NCBI RefSeq assembly: GCF_017357825.1
Contig: NZ_CP046072.1
Coordinates: 682,001-746,000, forward strand
Origin: Sulfurimonas aquatica
GTDB lineage: Bacteria > Campylobacterota > Campylobacteria > Campylobacterales > Sulfurimonadaceae
Reading direction: 5' to 3'
DNA: 64,000 nucleotides
Shown: positions 26,457-35,610 of the stretch, piece by piece
Layout of the letters: every line of letters starts with the position of its first letter
Position numbering within the stretch: position 1 is the stretch's first letter
Made by a program: the position numbers and the translations under genes
The notes under the pieces: generated by a model
The model's database searches: none
The model's input: only the letters and a program-made list of their open reading frames with translations
Told to the model about the DNA's origin: nothing

Positions 26457-27815
26457 ATGAGCATCTACAGAGAGTACGACATACGTGGCATATATGAAAA
26501 AGAGTTAAATGAAGAGAGTGTAGTTCGCATAGGATTTGCCTTGGCATCTAAGATATCTGGCGAATACGTAGCAGTTGGATATGACGCTCGTTCGCACTCT
26601 CCTATACTTTTTGAGTATCTTGTTCGTGGACTTAACGCAGGTGGCAAAAAAGTTCTAGGTATGGGACTTGTTCCTACTCCCGTAAACTACTTTACAAACT
26701 ATCAAGAGTGGAATGGTATTACTCCATCAGCTTCGGTAATGATTACAGGCTCACATAATCCAAGCGAGTATAATGGTTTTAAAATTACAGTAGATAAAGC
26801 GCCATTTTTTAGTGAAGATATTTATGCACTAGGACGTGAGTGTGAAGCTATGACTATGCCTAAGAACGTAACTCGCGACGTAACTGAGATAGATGCCGTT
26901 ACAAGATACGTAGACTTTTTAGTTTCTGAGTTTTCACACTTAAAAGGGATGGATACTCGTATAGTGTATGATTGTGGAAATGGCGTCGCAGGCGTTGTTA
27001 CGGAAGATATTTTCTCTCGTCTTGAATTAAATACAAAAGGCTTATATGTTGACCCGGATGGGACATTCCCAAATCATCATCCAGATCCCTCAGATGAGCA
27101 TAATCTTGTGGACATAAAAAAACTTTTAGCAGAGTCTGGCGACATAGCGTTTGCTTACGATGGAGATGCGGATAGAATAGCGGTACTTACTCATAAAAAT
27201 AATATAAAAGGCGACATGATGGCTCTTTTATACTCTATGAAGATGGATAAGCCGACTGTGATTGGAGAAGTTAAGTGTTCTCAAGTGATGTATGATGAGT
27301 TGGAAAAACGCGGCTGCAAAGCTATTATGTATAAGACAGGTCACTCTAACCTAAAAGTTAAAATGAAAGAGACAAACGCAGACTTAGCATGTGAAGTGAG
27401 TGGACATGTATTCTTTAAAAATCGATACTTTGGTTATGATGACGCTATATATGCAACTTTAAGAATGTTAGAGTTAGTTCATGATGGTATTGATCTTGAC
27501 GCTGAACTCGCAAAACTTCCAGAGGTCTTTTCAACTGAAGAGATAAAAGTAAAAACTACAGAGCACGAGAAGTTTAAAATAATAGATGCAGTTAAAGAGT
27601 TACTTAAAAATCCACCAGCAGATTTTCCAACTATAAAAGATATTATAGAAGTAGATGGCGTTAGGATAAATTTTGAGAATGGCTGGGGACTTGTCCGTGC
27701 AAGTAACACTACTCCAGTATTAGTTACGAGATTTGAGTCTACAACTTTACAAAATGCTAAGCTTTATGAAGATAGTATAAATAATCTAATCATTTTAGCA
27801 AAAAAATCACTTTAG
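26457..27815 (+). CDS. Phosphomannomutase/phosphoglucomutase
   Basis: This enzyme of the alpha-phosphohexomutase superfamily interconverts hexose 1- and 6-phosphates for sugar-nucleotide and surface-glycan synthesis. The catalytic Ser loop is MITGSHNPSEYNGFK, the metal-binding loop is AYDGDADRIAV, and the sugar-binding loop is CEVSGHVFF. The phosphate loop is RASNTTPVLVTRFE. I start it at ATG 26457, which has GGAGA upstream and begins at the conserved IYREYDIRG; a GTG at 26427 would add 10 residues. It has 452 residues and is full length. Confidence 0.92.
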   Translation: MSIYREYDIRGIYEKELNEESVVRIGFALASKISGEYVAVGYDARSHSPILFEYLVRGLNAGGKKVLGMGLVPTPVNYFTNYQEWNGITPSASVMITGSHNPSEYNGFKITVDKAPFFSEDIYALGRECEAMTMPKNVTRDVTEIDAVTRYVDFLVSEFSHLKGMDTRIVYDCGNGVAGVVTEDIFSRLELNTKGLYVDPDGTFPNHHPDPSDEHNLVDIKKLLAESGDIAFAYDGDADRIAVLTHKNNIKGDMMALLYSMKMDKPTVIGEVKCSQVMYDELEKRGCKAIMYKTGHSNLKVKMKETNADLACEVSGHVFFKNRYFGYDDAIYATLRMLELVHDGIDLDAELAKLPEVFSTEEIKVKTTEHEKFKIIDAVKELLKNPPADFPTIKDIIEVDGVRINFENGWGLVRASNTTPVLVTRFESTTLQNAKLYEDSINNLIILAKKSL

Positions 27816-27831
27816 GACTCGTTGACTTAAC

Positions 27832-29862
27832 ATGGAAGAAACATCATATAACTACTTGAAAATTTACGAACACTTATCTATCCTTTATGCACAGTATAAT
27901 GAAGAGAACAAGTTTAATCAGAAGATTTTAAAGAGTGTTTCACAAATATTTCACAGTTCTCTTGGTGTTGAAGATACTATAAATAAATATAAATTTCTTA
28001 AAGAGATAAATGGCTCCTATGTGGACCTTTTAATCATAGATAACCGCTTTGGACTTGAGCTTTGTCATACAATCTTAGAGATTAATCCAAAGCAGAGAAT
28101 TATAGTCCGTGTTAAACTCGATAATAACGAATTTCTCTCAGATTTTTACGTAAATGGGTTCGATGATTTTATATATGAACCTCTTACAACATTAGCAATA
28201 GACAAGACTATCTCTAACATCAGTGAGAAAATGGACTATACAAATCTTTTGGCGCGTAGTTTGAAAAAAGAGGAAGAGATTGTTCTTGAGTATGAAGATA
28301 AACTCGAAGAATCGCAGAGAAAACTAGAGCAAAGAAGTGAGTTTTTTGCAAGTATGTCACATGAGATAAGAACTCCAATGAATGCTATTTTAGGGATGAG
28401 TCAAATTCTTATAGAAGATAGCACACTTACTCTCTCACAGCTTGAAAATGCTAAAACCATTAATCGTTCAACAAATATGCTATTAGGCATTATTAACGAT
28501 ATTTTAGATTTTTCTAAAATAGAAGCGGGTAAATTAACTTTAGAGAAAACTTCTTTTGATTTAAACACTATTTTGAGCTACATAGCAGATATGATAAGTT
28601 TTAAAACGCAAGAGAAGGGTATAAATATAATCTTTGAAATAGATCACAATATAGGAAAAAACTATTTTGGTGATCCTCTTCGTATCTCTCAAATTCTATT
28701 AAACCTTGTTGGTAATGCAGTCAAGTTTACAGATGAGGGTAGTGTAACACTTAGTATTAAAACACTCAAGGATGACACTGATTCTAAAACAAATATACAG
28801 TTTGAAGTGAGTGACACAGGAATAGGTATGAGTAAGGCACAGCTCTCAGGCCTTTTTCAAAGTTATGCACAAGCATCACATGACACAAGTAGAAAGTATG
28901 GTGGAACAGGCCTTGGACTTACTATCTCTAAACAGCTTGTTGAACTAATGGATGGTAAAATTTGGGCAGAGAGTGAAGAAGGTAAGGGGAGTAGTTTTTT
29001 TGTAAACATTGTTCTTGAGCATGATGAGTCAGCAGATACAATAAGAAAGTATCGTCTTCCTTCAAAAGATATCATGTCTTGGAGGGTTCTTATTATAGAT
29101 TCACATTTGAAATCTCAAGAGTCACTAAAATATTTACTCAAATATTTTCATATTGAGTCACATTCAGCATTCAATACACAAGAGACAAAAGAGATACTCA
29201 GTAAAACAAGATTTGACCTTCTATTCATAGATGAGAAAATGTTTGATATGTTTAATTTTGCTTCATATAAAGAGAAAACCGGTATTAAAATAGTTGTAAT
29301 TGAAGAGTGGATGAATAGTTTAAAAAGTGTTAAGGCTCAAAATGACGCTATCGACGAACTTATGAAAAGACCATTTAACCAACAGATGGTTTTTGACACC
29401 CTTAGTAAACTTTATAATAAAACCAATAATGCAGAGATACCAGAGAGTGAACTCTCATCTAAAGATAAGGTTAAAGAGCTGGGCAAACATAAAATCCTCA
29501 TTGCAGAAGATAATCTAATCAACCAAAAAGTTATGAGAGGCCTTCTAAATGGAACTGAGCTAGAACTTGAGTTTGCTGATGATGGTTTAGAAGCTCTAAA
29601 AGCTCTCCAAAATGCAGATGAGTTACCAGAAATAGTTTTTATGGATATAAATATGCCAAATATGGATGGGTTTATGGCAACTAAGAGTATACGAAGAAAT
29701 AGCACTTATGACAAGATAATTATTGTTGGACTCAGTGGTAATGTTGAAGAAGCTGAAATTAAAAAAGCAAAAGAGTCTGGCATGCAAGAGTATCTATCTA
29801 AGCCTATTGAAGTAAAAGCACTCCATGGTGTTTTATTGCAATACTTAAGTGCATCTATTTAG
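27832..29862 (+). CDS. Hybrid histidine kinase with two divergent receivers (copy 1)
   Basis: This soluble 676-residue kinase has no membrane helix. Order: residues about 10-130 are a receiver-like domain (LSILYAQYN, VDLLIIDNRFG); a coiled coil is at about 145-175. HisKA with the phospho-His is in FFASMSHEIRTPMNAILGMSQ, and HATPase has FEVSDTGIGMS and GGTGLGLTISKQL. A second degenerate receiver lies at about 415-525 (VLIIDSHLKSQES, LLFIDEKMF). A canonical C-terminal receiver at about 545-670 has IAEDNLINQK and acceptor Asp in VFMDINMPNMDG. It is followed after 3 bp by a paralogue. Confidence 0.9.
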   Translation: MEETSYNYLKIYEHLSILYAQYNEENKFNQKILKSVSQIFHSSLGVEDTINKYKFLKEINGSYVDLLIIDNRFGLELCHTILEINPKQRIIVRVKLDNNEFLSDFYVNGFDDFIYEPLTTLAIDKTISNISEKMDYTNLLARSLKKEEEIVLEYEDKLEESQRKLEQRSEFFASMSHEIRTPMNAILGMSQILIEDSTLTLSQLENAKTINRSTNMLLGIINDILDFSKIEAGKLTLEKTSFDLNTILSYIADMISFKTQEKGINIIFEIDHNIGKNYFGDPLRISQILLNLVGNAVKFTDEGSVTLSIKTLKDDTDSKTNIQFEVSDTGIGMSKAQLSGLFQSYAQASHDTSRKYGGTGLGLTISKQLVELMDGKIWAESEEGKGSSFFVNIVLEHDESADTIRKYRLPSKDIMSWRVLIIDSHLKSQESLKYLLKYFHIESHSAFNTQETKEILSKTRFDLLFIDEKMFDMFNFASYKEKTGIKIVVIEEWMNSLKSVKAQNDAIDELMKRPFNQQMVFDTLSKLYNKTNNAEIPESELSSKDKVKELGKHKILIAEDNLINQKVMRGLLNGTELELEFADDGLEALKALQNADELPEIVFMDINMPNMDGFMATKSIRRNSTYDKIIIVGLSGNVEEAEIKKAKESGMQEYLSKPIEVKALHGVLLQYLSASI

Positions 29863-29865
29863 ATT

Positions 29866-31902
29866 TTGAATAAAAACAGAAGTAAAATTAAATATCATAA
29901 AAGTATAAGCATACTATATGCTGAACATACTGATGTAAGTAACTTTAACTCTAGTCTTTTAAAATATACATGTAAAGATTTTAAAAATTCTCTTGGTGTA
30001 GCTAGTACAATCAGTACATATGAAAGATATAAAAAAGAGTATGGATACTATTTTGATATAGTAATAATAGATAGTACATTTGGAACCTCTTTAATTAAAA
30101 AAATATTAACTATAAACCCTACTCAAAAGATAGTTTTAGTTGTAAAACTTGATCATCAGGTAAGTCTTTTAGAAATGGAAGATTATGATGTGCGACATGC
30201 TCTTTATGAGCCTATAAGTATGCAAGATGTGAACATTGTTATCGAAAACATAATAGATGAACTTGATAGTAATGATATTTTAAAAAGACATATTAGAGCA
30301 TATGAAGAGTTAGATACTGGTATGTCAGAGCTAATTAATAAATATGAAAATAGACTAACTGAACTTGAGAATAAACTTCAATCACAAGGTAGTTTTTTTG
30401 CAAGTATGAACCATGAAGTAAGAACACCTATGAATGCAATCATAGGAATGAGTCAAATTCTTTTAGATGACAACTCCCTAAATACTCATCACAAAAAAAG
30501 TATAAAAACAATACACAAATCTTCAAATATGCTACTTGGAGTAATCAATGACATTTTAGACTATTCTAAAATAGAAGCTAGAATGCTTACTCTAGAAAAA
30601 ACCTCTTTTAATTTAAATACTGTTTTTGATTACTTAGCAGACATGATAGGCTTAAAGGTTAAAGAAAAAAATCTAGAGCTTATCTTTGAGATAGATAATA
30701 ATATTGAGAAAAACTATGTAGGCGACCCTCTGCGTTTATCACAAATTCTTTTAAACTTAATGTCAAACGCAGTCAAATTTACTGAGCAGGGCAGTGTCAC
30801 ATTAAAAGCCAAAACAGTAGAAATATTGAATGAAAAAGCTCATTTAGAGTTTTGTATCTCTGATACTGGTATAGGAATAAAAGAAGAGGCACTCGAGACT
30901 CTTTTTGAAAACTATACACAAGTAAATGATATTAAAAATCATCAGCATGGTGGAACAGGACTTGGTCTCTCAATAGCTAAGCAGTTAAGTAATCTTATGG
31001 ATGGAAATATAAAAGTTCAAAGTACTTATGGCGAAGGGGCTTCTTTTATTGTTGATATTATGCTTGACTTAGAGGATCTTAAGACAAAAAGAAGATACAG
31101 ACTTCCAACTAAGGAGCTAATGGATAAAAAAGTTCTCATAGTTGACTCAAGAGAAAAATCTGTGAAATCCCTTGAAAATATGCTCAGATATTTTCACATA
31201 CCCGTTTGTACAGCATTTAACTTAGAAGATGCTCAGAGGCATTTTGATAAGCAAGAGTTTGACATTCTTTTTATAGATAAAAAGATCTATTTACAAGATA
31301 GTGCAAAATACAAAAAAGTAGAGCACATTGTTATCTTAGAAGATTGGATGGACTCTTTAACAAGAGGCCCAGAAGATAAAAGTACACATCATAAACATCT
31401 TAAAAGACCTTTTACGCAAGAAATCCTATTTGAAATGATATTAAGTCTGTATGATTACTCCATAAAAGATGAATCAAGACTAGCCAAAACTTATACTAAA
31501 GAGGACATTATAAAACTTGGAAAACAGAGTATATTGTTAGCTGAAGACAATAGAGTCAATCAGGAGATAATAAAAGGTCTGCTTGCCAAAACAGAGATTA
31601 ATATAGATTATGTAAGTGATGGAGAAGAAGTTTTAGAAGCAGTTTATTCAAGGAGTGAACCTTATAAACTTATACTAATGGATATCAATATGCCAAATAT
31701 AAATGGATATACGGCTTCAAAAAAAATACGAGAAGATAGTAAATATGATGATTGTATTATAGTCGCACTTACTGGTAATACCTCTAAAGATGATATACGA
31801 ATTGCTGAAGAGTCAGGTATGCAAAGGCATATATCTAAACCAATTCAGATGAATAAATTTTATAAAGTAATTGTGGAGTCTCTATCTCCCTCAAAGCTTT
31901 AA
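29866..31902 (+). CDS. Hybrid histidine kinase with two divergent receivers (copy 2)
   Basis: This is a tandem paralogue of the preceding gene with the same five-part layout and nearly equal length (678). HisKA reads FFASMNHEVRTPMNAIIGMSQ, so the Ser before the phospho-His is replaced by Asn while the His is kept. The last receiver has LAEDNRVNQEI and Asp in ILMDINMPNINGY. The start is TTG at 29866, three bases after the previous stop; alignment with copy 1 (both reach SILYA at residues 15-20) supports it and implies coupled, lower translation. No output domain is present, so signalling must go to a separate phosphotransfer or regulator. Confidence 0.88.
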   Translation: MNKNRSKIKYHKSISILYAEHTDVSNFNSSLLKYTCKDFKNSLGVASTISTYERYKKEYGYYFDIVIIDSTFGTSLIKKILTINPTQKIVLVVKLDHQVSLLEMEDYDVRHALYEPISMQDVNIVIENIIDELDSNDILKRHIRAYEELDTGMSELINKYENRLTELENKLQSQGSFFASMNHEVRTPMNAIIGMSQILLDDNSLNTHHKKSIKTIHKSSNMLLGVINDILDYSKIEARMLTLEKTSFNLNTVFDYLADMIGLKVKEKNLELIFEIDNNIEKNYVGDPLRLSQILLNLMSNAVKFTEQGSVTLKAKTVEILNEKAHLEFCISDTGIGIKEEALETLFENYTQVNDIKNHQHGGTGLGLSIAKQLSNLMDGNIKVQSTYGEGASFIVDIMLDLEDLKTKRRYRLPTKELMDKKVLIVDSREKSVKSLENMLRYFHIPVCTAFNLEDAQRHFDKQEFDILFIDKKIYLQDSAKYKKVEHIVILEDWMDSLTRGPEDKSTHHKHLKRPFTQEILFEMILSLYDYSIKDESRLAKTYTKEDIIKLGKQSILLAEDNRVNQEIIKGLLAKTEINIDYVSDGEEVLEAVYSRSEPYKLILMDINMPNINGYTASKKIREDSKYDDCIIVALTGNTSKDDIRIAEESGMQRHISKPIQMNKFYKVIVESLSPSKL

Positions 31903-31916
31903 GATGCACTCTTAAA
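31898..31916 (+). terminator. Weak hairpin terminator after the tandem kinases
   Basis: TTTAAGA and TCTTAAA pair around a 5-nt loop, starting inside the stop codon, followed by CTTATTTTTG. The stem is A/T-rich, so efficiency is doubtful. Confidence 0.4.
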
Positions 31917-31924
31917 CTTATTTT

Positions 31925-31933
31925 TGTTATAAT
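31925..31933 (+). promoter_or_regulatory. Extended -10 promoter (TGtTATAAT) for pyrC
   Basis: TG-n-TATAAT lies 49 bp before the pyrC ATG at 31982, after the terminator hairpin of the kinase pair. An AAGGAA Shine-Dalgarno follows near 31971. Confidence 0.5.
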
Positions 31934-31981
31934 TTTAAAAATAAATTTTTGACTCTTAAGTAAAAAAACTAAGGAATACTA

Positions 31982-32989
31982 ATGAAAACTCAGACTATTT
32001 TAATGCCATTGGACATGCACCTGCATCTGCGTGATGGCGTTATGCTAGAAAATGTTGCCCCACTTACTGCCTACTCTTTTAGTGGAGCGATAGTAATGCC
32101 AAACTTAGTTCCACCAGTTAAAACACTTGAAGATGTAAAAGCATATAGAGCACGTATTATGGCGGCGGTTCCTAATGATTATTTTGAACCATATATGACA
32201 CTTTTTTATCAAAACTACGATAAAGCATTTTTAGAGAGTGTAGCAGATGAACTGACTGCTATAAAGCTTTATCCTGCAGGTATTACAACAAACTCAGAAG
32301 GTGGTGTTTCCTCTTTTGATATAGAAGAGATGAGAGCAACACTTCAAGCAATGAGTGATTTAGATATTCCTTTATGTGTTCATGGAGAGACAGATGGTTT
32401 TGTAATGGATAGAGAAGCTGAGTTTATGACTATATATGAGCTTCTTGCTAGTAATTTTCCAAACTTAAAAATTATTATGGAGCATATCACGACAAAAGCA
32501 GCTGTAGATATGTTAGATAAATTTGAAAACTTATATGCGACTATTACCGTGCACCATCTTATCCTTACACTTGATGATGTTGTTGGTGGTATGATGAAAC
32601 CACACTTGTTCTGCAAGCCAATAGCAAAACGCCCAGAAGATCTTGATGCACTTTTAACTGTTGCACTTGAGGCACATCCAAAGGTCATGTTCGGTTCTGA
32701 TTCAGCTCCACATCCTCAGCATAAAAAAGAGTCTTGTGGCTGTGCAGCAGGTGTATTTACAGCACCTATTGCACTTCAACTCTTATGTGAAATCTTTGAG
32801 CAATATGATAAGTTAGGTAACTTACAAGCGTTTGTAAGTGATAATGCACAAAATATTTATGGAATATGTCCTGAGTTTAAAGAAGTAACTCTAGAGAAAC
32901 GCCCATTTATCGTGCCTGAGAATTATTTTGGTGTTGTTCCAATGTATGCTGGAGAGACTCTAAACTGGGCTATAGAGAGTGTTGAGTAA
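31982..32989 (+). CDS. pyrC: Dihydroorotase
   Basis: It forms dihydroorotate in pyrimidine synthesis. This is the short (class II, PyrC) type with 335 residues. Metal ligands are visible: MHLHLRDG (His-x-His), Lys in TAIKLYPAGITTNS, His in LCVHGETDG, His in IMEHITT and the catalytic Asp in FGSDSAPHPQ. It is the first gene of a run with a response regulator whose start overlaps its end by 11 bp. This places the regulator pair under the pyrC promoter, an arrangement with no obvious functional logic. Confidence 0.95.
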   Translation: MKTQTILMPLDMHLHLRDGVMLENVAPLTAYSFSGAIVMPNLVPPVKTLEDVKAYRARIMAAVPNDYFEPYMTLFYQNYDKAFLESVADELTAIKLYPAGITTNSEGGVSSFDIEEMRATLQAMSDLDIPLCVHGETDGFVMDREAEFMTIYELLASNFPNLKIIMEHITTKAAVDMLDKFENLYATITVHHLILTLDDVVGGMMKPHLFCKPIAKRPEDLDALLTVALEAHPKVMFGSDSAPHPQHKKESCGCAAGVFTAPIALQLLCEIFEQYDKLGNLQAFVSDNAQNIYGICPEFKEVTLEKRPFIVPENYFGVVPMYAGETLNWAIESVE

Positions 32990-33635
32990 AATACTACTAC
33001 TCGAAGATGATTTACTCTTTGCTGAGACACTTGTAGATCTCCTTGAAGATGAGAACTACTTGGTATCTCATTTTCCAAATGGTCAAGATGCTCTTGATGC
33101 TACCTATGAAGGCAAATTTGACGCATACTTACTTGATATAAATGTTCCTCTTATAGATGGCCTCTCTTTACTCTCTGAACTTAGAGACGCAAATGATAAT
33201 ACTCCCGCAATTTTTTTAACCTCGCATAAAGATAAATCAATGCTAGAGAAGGGCTTCTTGAGTGGCTGCGACGATTACTTAATAAAGCCATTTGACTCAA
33301 ATGAACTGCTCCTGCGTTTAAGCGCGCTTCTCAAGCGCTCAAAGAAGTATAAACCAGAGTCCTTTGGTGATTTGGTTTATGATGAACTTCATAAGTGCAT
33401 ACTCTACAAGAAAGAAGAGTTAGAACTTTCAAAAAAAGAGTATTTACTCTTACTTCTTCTGATGAGACATATAAATACAAGCGTTCCAAAAGAGCTTATA
33501 TATGATGAACTTTGGAGTAGTGCCGAGAGTGGTAGTGACGGTGCTATCCGCGTTTATATAAATAGACTCAAGCAGTTGCTTCCTGGGATGAAAATTGAAA
33601 ATATTCGTGGTATAGGATATAAGCTTGTGGAGTAA
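32979..33635 (+). CDS. OmpR-family response regulator
   Basis: This 218-residue protein has a receiver domain (LLLEDDLLFAET; acceptor Asp in AYLLDINVPLIDG; Lys in YLIKPFD) and a C-terminal winged-helix DNA-binding domain (LSKKEYLLLLLLM, GAIRVYINRLKQLL, IRGIGYKLVE). It begins with GTG 32979 (or TTG 32982) inside the pyrC 3' end. Its stop overlaps the kinase gene start by 11 bp, so regulator and kinase are coupled. Targets are unknown. Confidence 0.92.
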   Translation: MLSKILLLEDDLLFAETLVDLLEDENYLVSHFPNGQDALDATYEGKFDAYLLDINVPLIDGLSLLSELRDANDNTPAIFLTSHKDKSMLEKGFLSGCDDYLIKPFDSNELLLRLSALLKRSKKYKPESFGDLVYDELHKCILYKKEELELSKKEYLLLLLLMRHINTSVPKELIYDELWSSAESGSDGAIRVYINRLKQLLPGMKIENIRGIGYKLVE

Positions 33636-34449
33636 TTTTCGCATTAGTATTTTTATCTACTATTTTATTACAGTTGTAGGATTTTTAGGTTTTGGATACT
33701 ATTTTTTAATTGTATTAGAGTTTGAGAACCTTTATCTATTGAGCCTTTTTTTACTTTCGTTTGTAGTTGTATCTGCCGTTTTTATCTCGAAGTTGGCAGT
33801 GGATCCTCTTTTTGAATATGTGACAAACCTACAAAGGCTCTCAAGAGAAACTCTTCACGAGTTAAACCTTCCCATCAGTACCATCATTACTAACTCTCAA
33901 ATGCTGAGTAAAACGCTTGATGATGAGAAGAGTTTAAAAAGAGTAGGGCGTATCACAACTGCGTGTGATATGTTAAAAGAGCGTTATAACGAGCTTGACT
34001 ATATGATAAAGATGCAGACCAAAGAGGACATTAGAGAGAAGTTTCTTGTTGACGAACTTGTGAAAAGTCGTGTTGAGTTTTTACAAAGAATCTATCCACA
34101 TATGAAATTCTCAACTTCTTTGGAGCATCTTGAACAGTATGGAGATAAAAAAGGCTTAACAAAAGTAATTGACAATATCATTGATAATGGGGTAAAATAC
34201 TCACAAAATTCCAAGAATATAGATATCAAAATAGAGAATAACATTCTTCTTATTCAAGACCATGGCATAGGTATGGATGAGGTTGAACTTATGAGGATTT
34301 TTGACAACTATTATCAATCAGATAGCAATATGCAAGGCTTTGGAATAGGCTTAAATATGGTCAAAAGATTTTGTGATAAAAATGGAATAAAACTAAGTTT
34401 TAAATCAGCACCGAACGTAGGCACGAGTGTTGAATTAAAATTTTTATAA
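33625..34449 (+). CDS. Sensor-poor membrane histidine kinase
   Basis: This 274-residue protein is the partner of the upstream regulator. Two membrane helices (about 8-30 and 36-56) are joined by only a few residues, so there is no periplasmic sensor domain. HisKA follows with the phospho-His in TLHELNLPISTI. The HATPase has IDNGVKYS, QDHGIGMD and GFGIGLNMVKRF. The likely start is TTG 33625, overlapping the regulator stop. The lack of an extracytoplasmic domain suggests sensing within the membrane or through a partner. Confidence 0.88.
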   Translation: MWSNFRISIFIYYFITVVGFLGFGYYFLIVLEFENLYLLSLFLLSFVVVSAVFISKLAVDPLFEYVTNLQRLSRETLHELNLPISTIITNSQMLSKTLDDEKSLKRVGRITTACDMLKERYNELDYMIKMQTKEDIREKFLVDELVKSRVEFLQRIYPHMKFSTSLEHLEQYGDKKGLTKVIDNIIDNGVKYSQNSKNIDIKIENNILLIQDHGIGMDEVELMRIFDNYYQSDSNMQGFGIGLNMVKRFCDKNGIKLSFKSAPNVGTSVELKFL

Positions 34450-34463
34450 ATATAAGGAAAGTA

Positions 34464-34916
34464 ATGCAAGAAGTAAATATGTTAGAGTATGCAGAACAAG
34501 CACTTGACTATGGAGTAATGGGAATACTGATTTTAATGAGTATTGTAACTCTGTGGTTGTTCATAGAAAGAATGATGTTTTATAAAACGATTAAAACCCA
34601 AGAGTATAAGTATAGAGATAATTTAGAATTAGACTTAACGGATAATATTGGCGTTATAAGCGCAATTGGCTCAAACGCACCTTATGTTGGTCTTCTTGGT
34701 ACCGTTATAGGTATTATGATTACATTTTATAGTATGGGTGATGCGGGGGCAGTAGACGCAAAGCAGATAATGGTTGGACTTGCTCTTGCCCTTAAAGCGA
34801 CTGCAATGGGGCTTGTTGTAGCTATTCCTGCTATTGTGACGTATACTATAGCACTTAGAAAAGTAGAGCGAATCCTTACAAAGTTTGATGTTGAGCAAGA
34901 GGCAAAAGTAGCTTAA
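34464..34916 (+). CDS. exbB: ExbB/TolQ-family proton-channel protein
   Basis: This 150-residue protein has three membrane helices (about 16-34, 68-92 and 108-130). The conserved block NAPYVGLLGTVIGIMITF and the ALKATAMGLVVAIPAIV helix are the MotA/TolQ/ExbB signature. With ExbD it forms the proton-driven motor that energises TonB or Tol. The Shine-Dalgarno is AAGGAAAG. The stop overlaps the exbD start (TAATG). Confidence 0.9.
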   Translation: MQEVNMLEYAEQALDYGVMGILILMSIVTLWLFIERMMFYKTIKTQEYKYRDNLELDLTDNIGVISAIGSNAPYVGLLGTVIGIMITFYSMGDAGAVDAKQIMVGLALALKATAMGLVVAIPAIVTYTIALRKVERILTKFDVEQEAKVA

Positions 34917-35308
34917 TGGCAAAGTGTAAAAAGAGTAAAAAAAGGTTTGATGAGATAAACGTTATCCCTTTTATCGACATTATGCTAGTGCTTCTAGTTA
35001 TGGTTTTGACAACGGCAACTTTTATAAAGCAGGGTGTTATACCCGTCAATCTTCCACAAGCAAAAACTTCAGATGAGGAAGATACAAAAAAAGAGGTGAC
35101 AGTATACGTAAATGCAGAGGGCAAGACTTTTTTTGAAAAAGAGCCAGTTAGCTTAGAAGTGTTAGAGCAAAAGCTCGCTGCAGTTGAGAAAACACAGACG
35201 GTAATACTCAGAAGTGATAAGGAGTCTAAATTTCAAGACTTTGTAAGCGTTATGGATATTTTAAAAAAGCTAGGACACGAACAGCTCTACATAGTTACTA
35301 AAAAATAA
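34916..35308 (+). CDS. exbD: ExbD/TolR-family protein
   Basis: This 130-residue protein has one N-terminal membrane helix carrying the essential Asp (INVIPFIDIMLVLLVM) and a periplasmic domain ending LGHEQLYIVTKK. It works with the overlapping exbB gene. No tonB-like gene follows directly; the next gene is convergent and abuts its stop. Confidence 0.9.
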   Translation: MAKCKKSKKRFDEINVIPFIDIMLVLLVMVLTTATFIKQGVIPVNLPQAKTSDEEDTKKEVTVYVNAEGKTFFEKEPVSLEVLEQKLAAVEKTQTVILRSDKESKFQDFVSVMDILKKLGHEQLYIVTKK

Positions 35309-35539
35309 CTAGTAAGCTTTTTCTAAGAGTTTAAACTTTAGTTTTGACTCTTCGCGTTTAACTACTTCTGTCTTCTTATGAGTGTCTACTTTTACTTCTG
35401 TATCAAATATCTTTTTATCAAACACTTCTACGTCATGAAAAAGCGTCGCTGCCATAAAAAAGAGAATTACAATAACGACTATACTTGCATAAAAGAGAAG
35501 ATAGTTTTTTATATGCCCAGATTCAAATGGATTTTCCAA
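35309..35539 (-). CDS. Small membrane protein, 76 residues
   Basis: It has one membrane helix (about residues 13-31, LLFYASIVVIVILFFMAA) followed by a charged tail of about 45 residues, probably N-in with the tail outside the cytoplasm. It has no recognised family. Its stop abuts the exbD stop on the other strand. A good GGAGG-like sequence (AGGAGGTATC on its strand) precedes the start, supporting a real gene. A link to ExbBD is only positional. Confidence 0.6.
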   Translation of the reverse strand: MENPFESGHIKNYLLFYASIVVIVILFFMAATLFHDVEVFDKKIFDTEVKVDTHKKTEVVKREESKLKFKLLEKAY

Positions 35540-35610
35540 AGATACCTCCTAAATTAAAGTCCTATATTCTAGCAAAAATGGACTTAAGTACTCTATCGTT
35601 AAAGTTAATA

